A stretch of 64,000 nucleotides of DNA, from positions 1 through 64,000 of the IMG/VR virus record IMGVR_UViG_3300018079_000011; one strand, 5' to 3'. The DNA is from a virus. Below the pieces are notes generated by a model that did not search any database, was not told the DNA's origin, and worked only from the letters and a program-made list of their open reading frames with translations. Of this stretch, positions 57,416 through 64,000 are shown piece by piece (the first letter of the stretch is position 1; each line of letters opens with the position of its first letter). Made by a program: the position numbers and the translations under genes.

Positions 57416-57709
57416 ATGAGCGATTTGACTTGGCTGGAGCGGGCAGTTGTCGAGGCTTCCGTGTCGCCTGGGCTGACACGCGCGGATCTGCCCGCGCTGA
57501 TGGACTTGGCCAAACGGATCGCCATGAGCGCCGTCGAGCAATCGCAGGTGCAACTCGCAGGCGTGAGCGTGGCTGCGTTCGGCGGCACGAGCGAGCCTGT
57601 GCGTGCGAAGGAAGGCGATTACGGGTGGTCGGTCGCCTATCAGGACGTTTTGAGCCTGCGGGAGAAGTATGATCGGCTGCGAGACGCGATCACAAAGGCG
57701 CTCGAATGA
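57416..57709 (+). CDS. Hypothetical helical protein
   Basis: A 97-residue protein MSDLTWLERAVVEASVSPGL, LMDLAKRIAMSAVEQSQVQL, DVLSLREKYDRLRDAIT. Between portal and MuF. Function unknown. Confidence 0.5.
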   Translation: MSDLTWLERAVVEASVSPGLTRADLPALMDLAKRIAMSAVEQSQVQLAGVSVAAFGGTSEPVRAKEGDYGWSVAYQDVLSLREKYDRLRDAITKALE

Positions 57710-57912
57710 GCCTGCGCCAGATCCCCGTCTCCCCGTTCCTGTACGACTGGTACTCCGCGGTTTTGGCCGGCACGTCGCCGTACCTCGCCCGCAAGCGTGC
57801 CGAACTGAACGAGCGACGGCGCCGGGAAGAGTCGGAACGGTGGGCAGCAGAGAACGGCATCACCGCTGAGTCGTGGGCGGGGATTGATCGGGCGGTAGTG
57901 CCGTGGCGGTAG
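57706..57912 (+). CDS. Small basic helical protein
   Basis: A 68-residue protein SLRQIPVSPFLYDWYSAVLA then RKRAELNERRRREESERWAA. Overlaps the previous stop by 4. Possibly an assembly factor; no family. Confidence 0.5.
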   Translation: MSLRQIPVSPFLYDWYSAVLAGTSPYLARKRAELNERRRREESERWAAENGITAESWAGIDRAVVPWR

Positions 57913-57916
57913 TGCC

Positions 57917-58894
57917 GTGGCCACCCAGCCCGTAACCAGCGCCAAGCGTCGCCAGATCTTCGCGGTCCTTGAAGAGACCGCGCGCTCAGTCCAGCGCCTG
58001 CACGAACCGGCCTTGCGAAAGATGCTGCCCGTGCTGCGACAGGCGCATGAGGAACTCGAAGACCAACTGCGCCGCTGGCTCTCCCGCGAGAACGGCGAGA
58101 GCGCATTCACGACCCAGCGCTATCGAAACGCGATCACGCACGTGCGCCATGCGATGGCGACGATCAAGCGCTCGGCGCCCGAGATCGAAGATGCGCTCTG
58201 GGAAAGCGCGGACATCGCCGGTCGCCTGTCGACGTCCAATATCGTCCGCGAACTCGAAGCGTTCGGGCGGATCTTCGAGGGCACGATCCAGCCAGTGAAT
58301 CTCGACGCCGCGGCGGTGATCGCCCAGGGCGAAAAGGTGCTGTGGAAGCAGTTCGAGTCGTCGGCGCGGCGGTACGCGGGATCCATCGGCGAGGGGCTGA
58401 TCCAAGAACTCGCCGTCAGTCGGGCGAAGAGCGAGACGATTTTCGAGGTGACCAACCGGCTGCAACGGCGGATGCCGGCGATCTTCGCCGGGGACCGGTG
58501 GAAGGCTGAAAGGCTGGCGCGTACGGAAGTGATGAACGCTTACGCGGAAACGCACCTGCAGGGGCTGAAGGAGATTCAAGAGGACGATCCCGAGATCGTC
58601 GCCCGCTGGGATGCCTCGTTCGATCGGCGGCGGTGCCCCGCGTGCGCTTCCCTCGACGGCCAAGTGCGCGACGTGGCCAACGGCGAGAAGTTCGTGGCCG
58701 AGTGGATCAGCAAACGCAAGGTTGGCGTGCGGAGACATCGGAAGATCGTCGAGAAGCCGCCTCTTCATCCCGCTTGCCGCTGTGTGGTAACCACCTGGCG
58801 TTCGACGTGGGCCATGGTTGCCCGCAAGACCGCTGCTCTCCCCGCTCCCCCGCCGCCGATTGCGCTGCCCGCCGCCGCCCGCGCCCGGCCGTGA
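57917..58894 (+). CDS. Head morphogenesis protein (MuF / SPP1 gp7-like)
   Basis: A 325-residue protein, GTG start. Helical N-terminal two thirds; C-terminal ERLARTEVMNAYAETHLQGL, FDRRRCPACASLDGQVRDVA and PPLHPACRCVVTTWR are the MuF signature with paired Cys. Follows portal as in many phages. It directs early capsid assembly. Confidence 0.85.
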   Translation: MATQPVTSAKRRQIFAVLEETARSVQRLHEPALRKMLPVLRQAHEELEDQLRRWLSRENGESAFTTQRYRNAITHVRHAMATIKRSAPEIEDALWESADIAGRLSTSNIVRELEAFGRIFEGTIQPVNLDAAAVIAQGEKVLWKQFESSARRYAGSIGEGLIQELAVSRAKSETIFEVTNRLQRRMPAIFAGDRWKAERLARTEVMNAYAETHLQGLKEIQEDDPEIVARWDASFDRRRCPACASLDGQVRDVANGEKFVAEWISKRKVGVRRHRKIVEKPPLHPACRCVVTTWRSTWAMVARKTAALPAPPPPIALPAAARARP

Positions 58895-58924
58895 AACTCG
58901 GGGGCAACGTCCCCGCGCCCATAA
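58893..58924 (+). promoter_or_regulatory. Late-promoter-like element, copy 2
   Basis: GAAACT (58893-58898), 18 bases containing a CGGGG/CCCCG hairpin, GCCCATAA (58917-58924), then CGTGAGGC. Matches copy 1 at 48690-48718 apart from the spacer. Lies between MuF and scaffold genes, where a new transcript may begin. Confidence 0.35.
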
Positions 58925-58953
58925 CGTGAGGCAGGCACTCTGGAGGAGACTGC

Positions 58954-59835
58954 ATGCTCACGAATATGTTTCAGGCTCAGCGACACGTTTTGATGGCCGC
59001 CGCTGGAGATGGCGGTGGCGGTGGAGGGGGTGGCGGGACAGGCAAGGGCGGAGGGGCTGGCGGTGGCGATGGAGACGGCAAAGGCGGAGGCAAGGGCAGT
59101 GACGGCGCCGGCGAGGGCGGGGGAGACGACGAAGTCCCCGAGTCGGTGCGCAAATACATCGGCGGCGCCATCAACGCCGCGATGACCAACCACGGAAAGC
59201 GCCTAGAGACCCGGCTCGGCGATACGCTCAAGACATCGCTGGCCGAGGCTCTGAAGGCGTTCAAGCCGGCCGGCGATGAGACTGGCGGCGCCGGTGGCCA
59301 GGGTGGCGGCAACGGAGGAGGCTCCGGCGGTGGTCAGGGCGGCAAGGGCGACGACAACGCCAACAACCCGCTCGCACTCGAGGTCAAGAAACTCAAAGAC
59401 GACCTGGAGAAGCAGACCCGTGCTCGCGCCGCCGAGGCCGAGCAGGCGCAGAAGGAACGGGATCTGCGGGCGCGCGGCGAGGAAAAGGCGGCGCTTAGTC
59501 AAGCGCTGCGCGCTGCGGGCGTCGCAGAGGGGCGGACAGTCGGAGCGATGGCGCTGCTGTTCCACGAAAAGTCTCTCGTGGTGCGCAACGAGGCCGGCGA
59601 GATCTGCCTGAAAACCAAAAAAGTCTACCAGGGAGAAACGGTCGAAGAGATCCTTCCACTGGCCGAGGGTGTCGCGGTGTGGGCGAAGAGCGACGAGGGA
59701 AAGGAATACATGGCAGCCGTCGACGCCGGTGGCTCAGGCAACCGCGGCGGCAAGCGCCCCGATGGCAAGGGGAGCGCCAAGCCGACCCTCGACGACGCCT
59801 ATGCATTCGTCATGACCGACATGTCCCGCCGCTAA
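58954..59835 (+). CDS. Scaffolding protein
   Basis: A 293-residue protein with GGAGGAG site. Gly-rich low-complexity blocks (about 19-55 and 108-135) alternate with a helical coiled coil (LEVKKLKDDLEKQTRARAAE, LRARGEEKAALSQALRAAGV). Position just before the major capsid gene and the coiled coil are typical of phage scaffolds. It should be lost during maturation. Confidence 0.7.
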   Translation: MLTNMFQAQRHVLMAAAGDGGGGGGGGGTGKGGGAGGGDGDGKGGGKGSDGAGEGGGDDEVPESVRKYIGGAINAAMTNHGKRLETRLGDTLKTSLAEALKAFKPAGDETGGAGGQGGGNGGGSGGGQGGKGDDNANNPLALEVKKLKDDLEKQTRARAAEAEQAQKERDLRARGEEKAALSQALRAAGVAEGRTVGAMALLFHEKSLVVRNEAGEICLKTKKVYQGETVEEILPLAEGVAVWAKSDEGKEYMAAVDAGGSGNRGGKRPDGKGSAKPTLDDAYAFVMTDMSRR

Positions 59836-59856
59836 GAGCGTTGTCGCGATTCTTGG

Positions 59857-59875
59857 GGGGCCGTCAAATGGCCCC
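59857..59875. terminator. Hairpin between scaffold and capsid genes
   Basis: GGGGCC (59857-59862), 7-base loop, GGCCCC (59870-59875) in the 169-base gap before the capsid gene; flanking G-T pairs extend it. It may attenuate scaffold relative to capsid or protect the capsid mRNA 5' end. No other gene is seen in the gap. Confidence 0.45.
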
Positions 59876-60004
59876 TTAGAATCGTCTCACGTCGAGACCT
59901 CGACGCACGTTCGGTTCGCAACGACACGCGGACCCCCACGGCGGGAGCTGCACGTCAAGCGCGACGTAACAGCGCGGCGAACGCAGCTCCAGCGAGGTCC
60001 TCCG

Positions 60005-61048
60005 ATGGCAAACCGCGATTTCGCGTCGATCGACGCGGCACTGGCGACGATCTTCGAGAATCAGGTCGCGCCTCAAATCAACCGCTCTGTCGTGTCACTG
60101 CAGGTGCTTCCCAGCATCCCGGCCGACGGAAAGAACATCTCCTGGGATGCGAAGTTCGGGACGGCGACGCCGACCACGGCGGCGATCGGAGACGGAACCG
60201 CCGTCACCGTGTTCAACGCGGACGACAAGGTGCCGGCGGTCCTGAACTTCACGACCTACCACGACGCATTCCTGGTGACTGGCCGTGCGAGCGCCGCGAG
60301 CGCCGCCGCCGGCAACCCAAATCAACTCAGCAACCTGTTCCGCGACGACCTCCGCGACAGCGTCAATCGACTGGCGCGTGCGATCGGCGCTGACTTCTAC
60401 CTGGGCACCGGAGCGTCGAACAAGATGCTCGGGATCCTCGATGCCACCTCGGGCGGCATCATCGCCACCGGCACCTACGCCGGCCTCAGCCGCTCGACCT
60501 ATACGCAGTGGGCGGGCAACCTCGAGGATGCTGGCGGCAGCGAACTTGGCTTCACTCTCATTCGCAACCTGATCCGCAAGATCTACGTCGCGAGCGGGAT
60601 GAAGCCCGACCTGTTCATCTGCGACCCGACCCAGCACGAAAAGTTGGGCCTGCTCTACGGGGCTCAGCGCCGCTACGTGGACAGCGTCCGCATCCAGGGC
60701 CAGGTGATCAAACTGGACGGCGGCTACAACGTGCTCGAGTTCGACGGGCGCCCCGTCATCGAAGATGTTCAGGCTCCGGCGCAGAAGTTCATCGCGCTCA
60801 ACACCACGGAGACTCGCATGCGGTATCTGCCGCAGCCGAGCGCGGAGCAGCTCCAGGGTTCGGTCGGCGATGTCGCAATCGCCGGTTCTGCCGAGGCGCA
60901 GTTCGGCATGGGCGCCGTGAAGTTTATGGGCCGCCTGAAGCGGCTCGCCGACGACGGTGACTCGGCCAAGTTCGCCACCTTCGTGTATCCGCAGGTGCAG
61001 GTGAGGACCTGCAACGCCAACGGGTACATCTCCAACCTGGCCGCGTAA
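60005..61048 (+). CDS. Major capsid protein
   Basis: A 347-residue protein with no ATP or enzymatic motif. MANRDFASIDAALATIFENQ, VVSLQVLPSIPADGKNISWD, FATYHDAFLVTGRASAAS-type segments, KPDLFICDPTQHEKLGLLYG and DAPVIEDV-type P-domain elements fit HK97-fold capsid proteins. Follows the scaffold and a non-coding leader. Confidence 0.8.
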   Translation: MANRDFASIDAALATIFENQVAPQINRSVVSLQVLPSIPADGKNISWDAKFGTATPTTAAIGDGTAVTVFNADDKVPAVLNFTTYHDAFLVTGRASAASAAAGNPNQLSNLFRDDLRDSVNRLARAIGADFYLGTGASNKMLGILDATSGGIIATGTYAGLSRSTYTQWAGNLEDAGGSELGFTLIRNLIRKIYVASGMKPDLFICDPTQHEKLGLLYGAQRRYVDSVRIQGQVIKLDGGYNVLEFDGRPVIEDVQAPAQKFIALNTTETRMRYLPQPSAEQLQGSVGDVAIAGSAEAQFGMGAVKFMGRLKRLADDGDSAKFATFVYPQVQVRTCNANGYISNLAA

Positions 61049-61066
61049 GAGAAAGGGACAGCAGAC

Positions 61067-61369
61067 ATGTCGTATCCAATTCGTCAGGGCCTGTTGGCCA
61101 CCTTGGACGCCGTCGAGAACGGCGCGACCATGAACATCTCCGACCTCGACGAGGTCTACTGCCACGTGAGCGGGACCTTCGTCGGCACGTGGAAGGTGCA
61201 GATCTCGTTCGACGACGGCGCCACGTGGGCGGATTTCGACACCGGCACCGCGGCGAAACTGACCGTAGTTCTCCCGCCATGCAAGCACATGAGAGCCATC
61301 TGCACGGCGTTCACGTCGGGCACCATCACCGTCAATTTCGGCGGGCGCAACAAGACTGGGATCCAGTAA
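61067..61369 (+). CDS. Head decoration/minor head protein
   Basis: A 100-residue beta-sandwich-like protein (VSGTFVGTWKVQISFDDGAT, KLTVVLPPCKHMRAICTAFT). Directly after capsid with a GAAAGGGA site. Likely a head surface decoration. Confidence 0.55.
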   Translation: MSYPIRQGLLATLDAVENGATMNISDLDEVYCHVSGTFVGTWKVQISFDDGATWADFDTGTAAKLTVVLPPCKHMRAICTAFTSGTITVNFGGRNKTGIQ

Positions 61370-61373
61370 CCCC

Positions 61374-61775
61374 ATGCGCTGTCCGCTGGCCCGCTACCGC
61401 AACCATGGGAGCGCTCCGATCGAAGTGCGGATTGGAGAACTCCCGGGGGAGCCGCCGTACGTGTATCGGGCAGAACCCGGCGGCGCGGTGGACGGGCCAG
61501 CGAACTACGCCTCGGTGTTTCTGGAGGCAGGGCTGGTCGTCGCCGAACAACTCGGCGTCGGCGAGGTGACGGCGCCGAAGGCATGGCCGGGGGCGAGGGC
61601 GGCGGCAACGCCCGCTCCCCCTCCCGCTCCCGCCGCGCTGCCGCCGGCCGTCCCCCCTGTGTCGCCCGCCCCCGTCATCATCGGCGAGCATCCGCCGCCC
61701 CCCGCTCCCCCGGTGCCCACGTCGAGCGTGGCCACAGCGCAGCCCCTCCATCCCCCGCGACGGCGAGGGGGGTAG
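61374..61775 (+). CDS. Proline-tailed small protein
   Basis: A 133-residue protein. A small N-terminal beta domain (IEVRIGELPGEPPYVYRAEP) then a Pro/Ala tail (PAPPPAPAALPPAVPPVSPA). Between capsid and neck genes; may be a minor head component. Confidence 0.5.
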   Translation: MRCPLARYRNHGSAPIEVRIGELPGEPPYVYRAEPGGAVDGPANYASVFLEAGLVVAEQLGVGEVTAPKAWPGARAAATPAPPPAPAALPPAVPPVSPAPVIIGEHPPPPAPPVPTSSVATAQPLHPPRRRGG

Positions 61776-61778
61776 CGC

Positions 61779-62165
61779 GTGGCCTTGACGGCAGCCCAGC
61801 GGGCTGAGGTCAGACGCTACGCCGGCTGGGGCGCGCGCTTCAGGCAGTTCGACAGCGCGCTCGACAACGCGATGGATGCGCTGGGCTCCGACCCCGAGCA
61901 CGAGGTGCAAATCACCAACGCGCTGACCGCAACGCCGCCGGGACTGCTGGCTCAGCTCGCGGACGTCGACGCGAAACTCACGGGTGCCTACGGGCGATTG
62001 AAAGCGGACAAGGTCGGTTCGATCGAACTCAACCGCGGCGAACTCTTCCAACTCCGATCCGAGGGCCGCCGCCTCACCGGCCGTCTGTGTGCCCTGCTGG
62101 GAGTCCAGCGCCGAGCCGACGTCTACGGCTCGGGCGGCACCGGCGACAACTACGTGGGCAAATGA
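61779..62165 (+). CDS. Head-tail adaptor-like protein
   Basis: A 128-residue protein, GTG start: MALTAAQRAEVRRYAGWGAR, MDALGSDPEHEVQITN, LLAQLADVDAKLTGAYGRLK. Helical pattern and place fit gp6/gp15-like head completion proteins. Followed by a strong hairpin. Confidence 0.55.
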   Translation: MALTAAQRAEVRRYAGWGARFRQFDSALDNAMDALGSDPEHEVQITNALTATPPGLLAQLADVDAKLTGAYGRLKADKVGSIELNRGELFQLRSEGRRLTGRLCALLGVQRRADVYGSGGTGDNYVGK

Positions 62166-62178
62166 AGGTTTCGCCGAA

Positions 62179-62230
62179 AGCGGCCGGCGCGCGGCCCTAC
62201 TCTCCAGGTGCCTGCCACGCGCCGGCCGCT
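62179..62230. repeat. 13-bp perfect hairpin between head and neck genes
   Basis: AGCGGCCGGCGCG (62179-62191) and CGCGCCGGCCGCT (62218-62230) with a 26-base loop. A 35-codon ORF from 62162 passes through it but looks non-coding. It may tune transcription or processing between completion and neck genes. Confidence 0.5.
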
Positions 62231-62258
62231 CAAGGCGGTCTGAGAAAGCTACCACGAC

Positions 62259-62741
62259 ATGCCTGGTAGGGCCGATCTCGACGCCGACGTGCTGGTCGAC
62301 AGCCTCGTCACGGACGTGATCGACGGGCTGCGGGAGGAGTTGCACCCGCAGTTCGGCGTGCGCCCGTACCGGCTCTTTGTCGTGCGCCGGACGTGGGATG
62401 GCGAGGCCGTCGGCGACGGCGGGTTCATCGATCGCGAGAACGAGATCAGACCTCAGCCGCGCGTGCAGAACCTTGGGCATTTCGATCAGCACCCGGGCGG
62501 CACAGTCGAGCGCGGCGAGGTCAAGGTCACCGAAGTCTCGCTGTCGTACCACTACCAGGAGTTGATGGGCGCGGGACTGGGGGCCAACGAGGAGATCCTC
62601 ATCCGCATCGACGAAGCCCATGGCCAGGGCAACCCGCCGCGCTACTTCCGTCACTCCAGGCCCCCGTTTGTCGACCGAGAGCGGGACATGGGCTGGGTGC
62701 TCTACCTGCGCGCCGTAGACAACGAGGGCTGCGCCGAATGA
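62259..62741 (+). CDS. Neck/head closure protein
   Basis: A 160-residue protein. VDSLVTDVIDGLREELHPQF, RPYRLFVVRRTWDGEAVGDG and VTEVSLSYHYQELMGAGLGA. Its place after the adaptor and before a gp10-like protein supports a neck role. Confidence 0.6.
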   Translation: MPGRADLDADVLVDSLVTDVIDGLREELHPQFGVRPYRLFVVRRTWDGEAVGDGGFIDRENEIRPQPRVQNLGHFDQHPGGTVERGEVKVTEVSLSYHYQELMGAGLGANEEILIRIDEAHGQGNPPRYFRHSRPPFVDRERDMGWVLYLRAVDNEGCAE

Positions 62742-63283
62742 GCCGCGTGGTCATCAGCGCCAAGGATCTGCCCGCCGAGCTCCAGCGGCGCGAGGCGGCC
62801 ATCAGGAGGGCCATTGGGCGCGGGATCCGGGATGGGGCGCGGCGCGGGCGGGCGTTCCTCGTGCGCAAGACGCCGAAGGACCAGGGCCAGGCCAAAGCGG
62901 CGTGGCGAGACACTGCCACCGGGCGGACATCGGGCATGGTCGCCGAGGTCATGAACGACGCGCCATATATCGGGATTCTTGAGGCGGGCGCGCGTCCTCA
63001 TCCGGTGAGCGAGGAAGGCCAGCGGGCGATCTTCGAGTGGGTCAAGCGCAACATCGCGAACTTCATCGGGCGCGATCGGGCGCGGACCATCAAGCGGCGC
63101 TTCAAGTCCTACCTCGACATCGAGGCCAAGCAAATCGCGTCGGCGATCGTCTGGAAGATCCGCAAGTACGGCCAAGCGCCGACCTACTTCATCCGCGACA
63201 GCCTGCCTGAGTTGACCGACTTCGCGGCTGACGAAGTGGCGCGCGAGATGCGGGCGCTCGCCAAGCGGGGAAGGGCCGACTGA
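62738..63283 (+). CDS. HK97 gp10-like tail completion protein
   Basis: A 181-residue protein: RRAIGRGIRDGARRGRAFLV, PKDQGQAKAAWRDTATG and IGILEAGARPHPVSEEGQRA match the basic tail-completion family. Overlaps both neighbours by 4 and 1 bases. Confidence 0.7.
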   Translation: MSRVVISAKDLPAELQRREAAIRRAIGRGIRDGARRGRAFLVRKTPKDQGQAKAAWRDTATGRTSGMVAEVMNDAPYIGILEAGARPHPVSEEGQRAIFEWVKRNIANFIGRDRARTIKRRFKSYLDIEAKQIASAIVWKIRKYGQAPTYFIRDSLPELTDFAADEVAREMRALAKRGRAD

Positions 63284-63903
63284 TGGCCGTCGTGCGACTG
63301 GAGGCATTCCGCGCGCTTCAGCGGGCCATTGAGGCTGCGATCCCCGGCCTTGAGATCGTGCTCGTGCAGAAGGCGAGCGGGGCCGAGTGCCTGCCCAACC
63401 TGGTGATCACGCCGGTGCGGTTTAGGTACATCCCCGACCAGGAAGAGATCGTCTTCGAGCCCGACAATCAGCACATCGTGCTCAACGTCGGTCGCCACGA
63501 GGGAACGATCCAGTTTCGGATCGCGGCGACGAACCTCCAGAAGCGCTACGAGTTGGAACAGGCGCTGCTTGATGTGTTTCTCGGGTGGGAAGGTCATCCC
63601 GGTGTCTTATCAACCCAGGTGACCGCGTGCCCGTCGCTGGGAAATTTCCTCGCGTCCTGGGAACTCGAGGACGACGAATGGGACAACGCCAAGACGTTCG
63701 ACAACCGATACGAATCGGTTCTTGTGATCACCGGGATCATCCCGGCGCTTGTCACGAGGGGCGGCGTCCCGACAGTGCAGCAGTTGCAGTTCGGTCTGAC
63801 GGCGGATTTCGAAAAGACGTTCACGCCGACGACGTTCACGGCCGCAAATGGCGTGGAACTCGTCCAGATCACAGAGAGCGGGACGATCGCAGCGATCACC
63901 TGA
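63283..63903 (+). CDS. Tail terminator / connector protein
   Basis: A 206-residue protein: LEAFRALQRAIEAAIPGLEI, HIVLNVGRHEGTIQFRIAAT, QALLDVFLGWEGHPGVLSTQ. Alpha/beta order and place directly before the sheath gene fit tail terminator families in myoviruses. Confidence 0.6.
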   Translation: MAVVRLEAFRALQRAIEAAIPGLEIVLVQKASGAECLPNLVITPVRFRYIPDQEEIVFEPDNQHIVLNVGRHEGTIQFRIAATNLQKRYELEQALLDVFLGWEGHPGVLSTQVTACPSLGNFLASWELEDDEWDNAKTFDNRYESVLVITGIIPALVTRGGVPTVQQLQFGLTADFEKTFTPTTFTAANGVELVQITESGTIAAIT

Positions 63904-63918
63904 TGGAGGCATGAGCCG

Positions 63919-64000
63919 ATGGCTTCGGAATATTTTTTCAGCAACAACCCCGTTGACTGGACGAACCTTGAAGGTCTCTACGTCAGCGAGAGAAAGCCCC
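63919..64000 (+). CDS. Tail sheath protein, N-terminus (truncated by window end)
   Basis: Only 27 codons are visible: MASEYFFSNNPVDWTNLEGL YVSERKP. The L-E-G-x-Y-x-x-E-x-x-P opening is the standard start of contractile tail sheath proteins. This places the phage among myovirus types. The gene continues beyond the window. Confidence 0.7.
   Translation, partial: MASEYFFSNNPVDWTNLEGLYVSERKP

Noticed and set aside
58980-59130. GGC-rich satellite repeat
   Set aside because: It is the glycine-rich disordered part of the scaffold protein in frame, not an independent DNA repeat.

Overview
The window is about 64 kb of one contractile-tailed (myovirus-type), apparently temperate bacteriophage, or a prophage of it. 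It has high GC, most genes run on the plus strand, and stop and start codons usually overlap by 1-8 bases. Both ends fall inside the tail module. The left end opens in the C-terminus of a baseplate J-like protein and the right end stops 27 codons into a tail sheath gene. Order is therefore continuous on a circle, with tail tube, tape measure and most baseplate genes missing. The GC-rich codons and a lipoprotein with a Hydin/ASPM-type Ig domain hint at a Myxococcota-like or other high-GC Gram-negative host. That host guess is inference only.

Layout. 1-8.4 kb: baseplate end, fibres, a large spike, and a minus-strand two-gene cargo insertion (lipoprotein plus membrane protein). 8.4-10.7 kb: lysis (membrane proteins, amidase endolysin, small holin-like protein) and a minus-strand operon headed by a ribbon-helix-helix regulator with a clear inverted-repeat operator. 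10.8-22 kb: small zinc-ribbon proteins, then recombination (YqaJ exonuclease, likely annealing partner, PolB-type 3'-5' exonuclease), then nucleotide and DNA-modification genes (TGT/DpdA-like, QueD, HAD, MazG-like, DUF1643). 22-25.1 kb: a minus-strand accessory block with two lipoproteins, an HExxE protein and another ribbon-helix-helix regulator. 25.2-27.2 kb: tyrosine integrase, a non-coding stretch and a tRNA-Thr(CGT), the likely attachment region. 27.2-46 kb: early/replication region with HNH nucleases, a sigma factor, a DnaA domain IV-like protein, a sliding-clamp-like protein, a helicase-methyltransferase fusion, an initiator-like gene containing palindromes, DnaB helicase, DHH phosphoesterase, DUF5131, an HD hydrolase, and a fibronectin-III/sigma-region-4 fusion. 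46-64 kb: terminase, a cluster of fibre/decoration genes including a DUF4038-type glycoside hydrolase and a 14-residue repeat protein, then portal, MuF, scaffold, capsid, neck genes and sheath.

How it fits together: the phage likely brings its own initiator, helicase loading target and recombination set. It may mark its DNA with 7-deazaguanine (TGT-like plus QueD) and with base methylation. It carries its own sigma factor plus a second sigma-like DNA-binding protein, which could time late expression; two similar sequence elements sit before late structural genes. No DNA polymerase is seen in this window.
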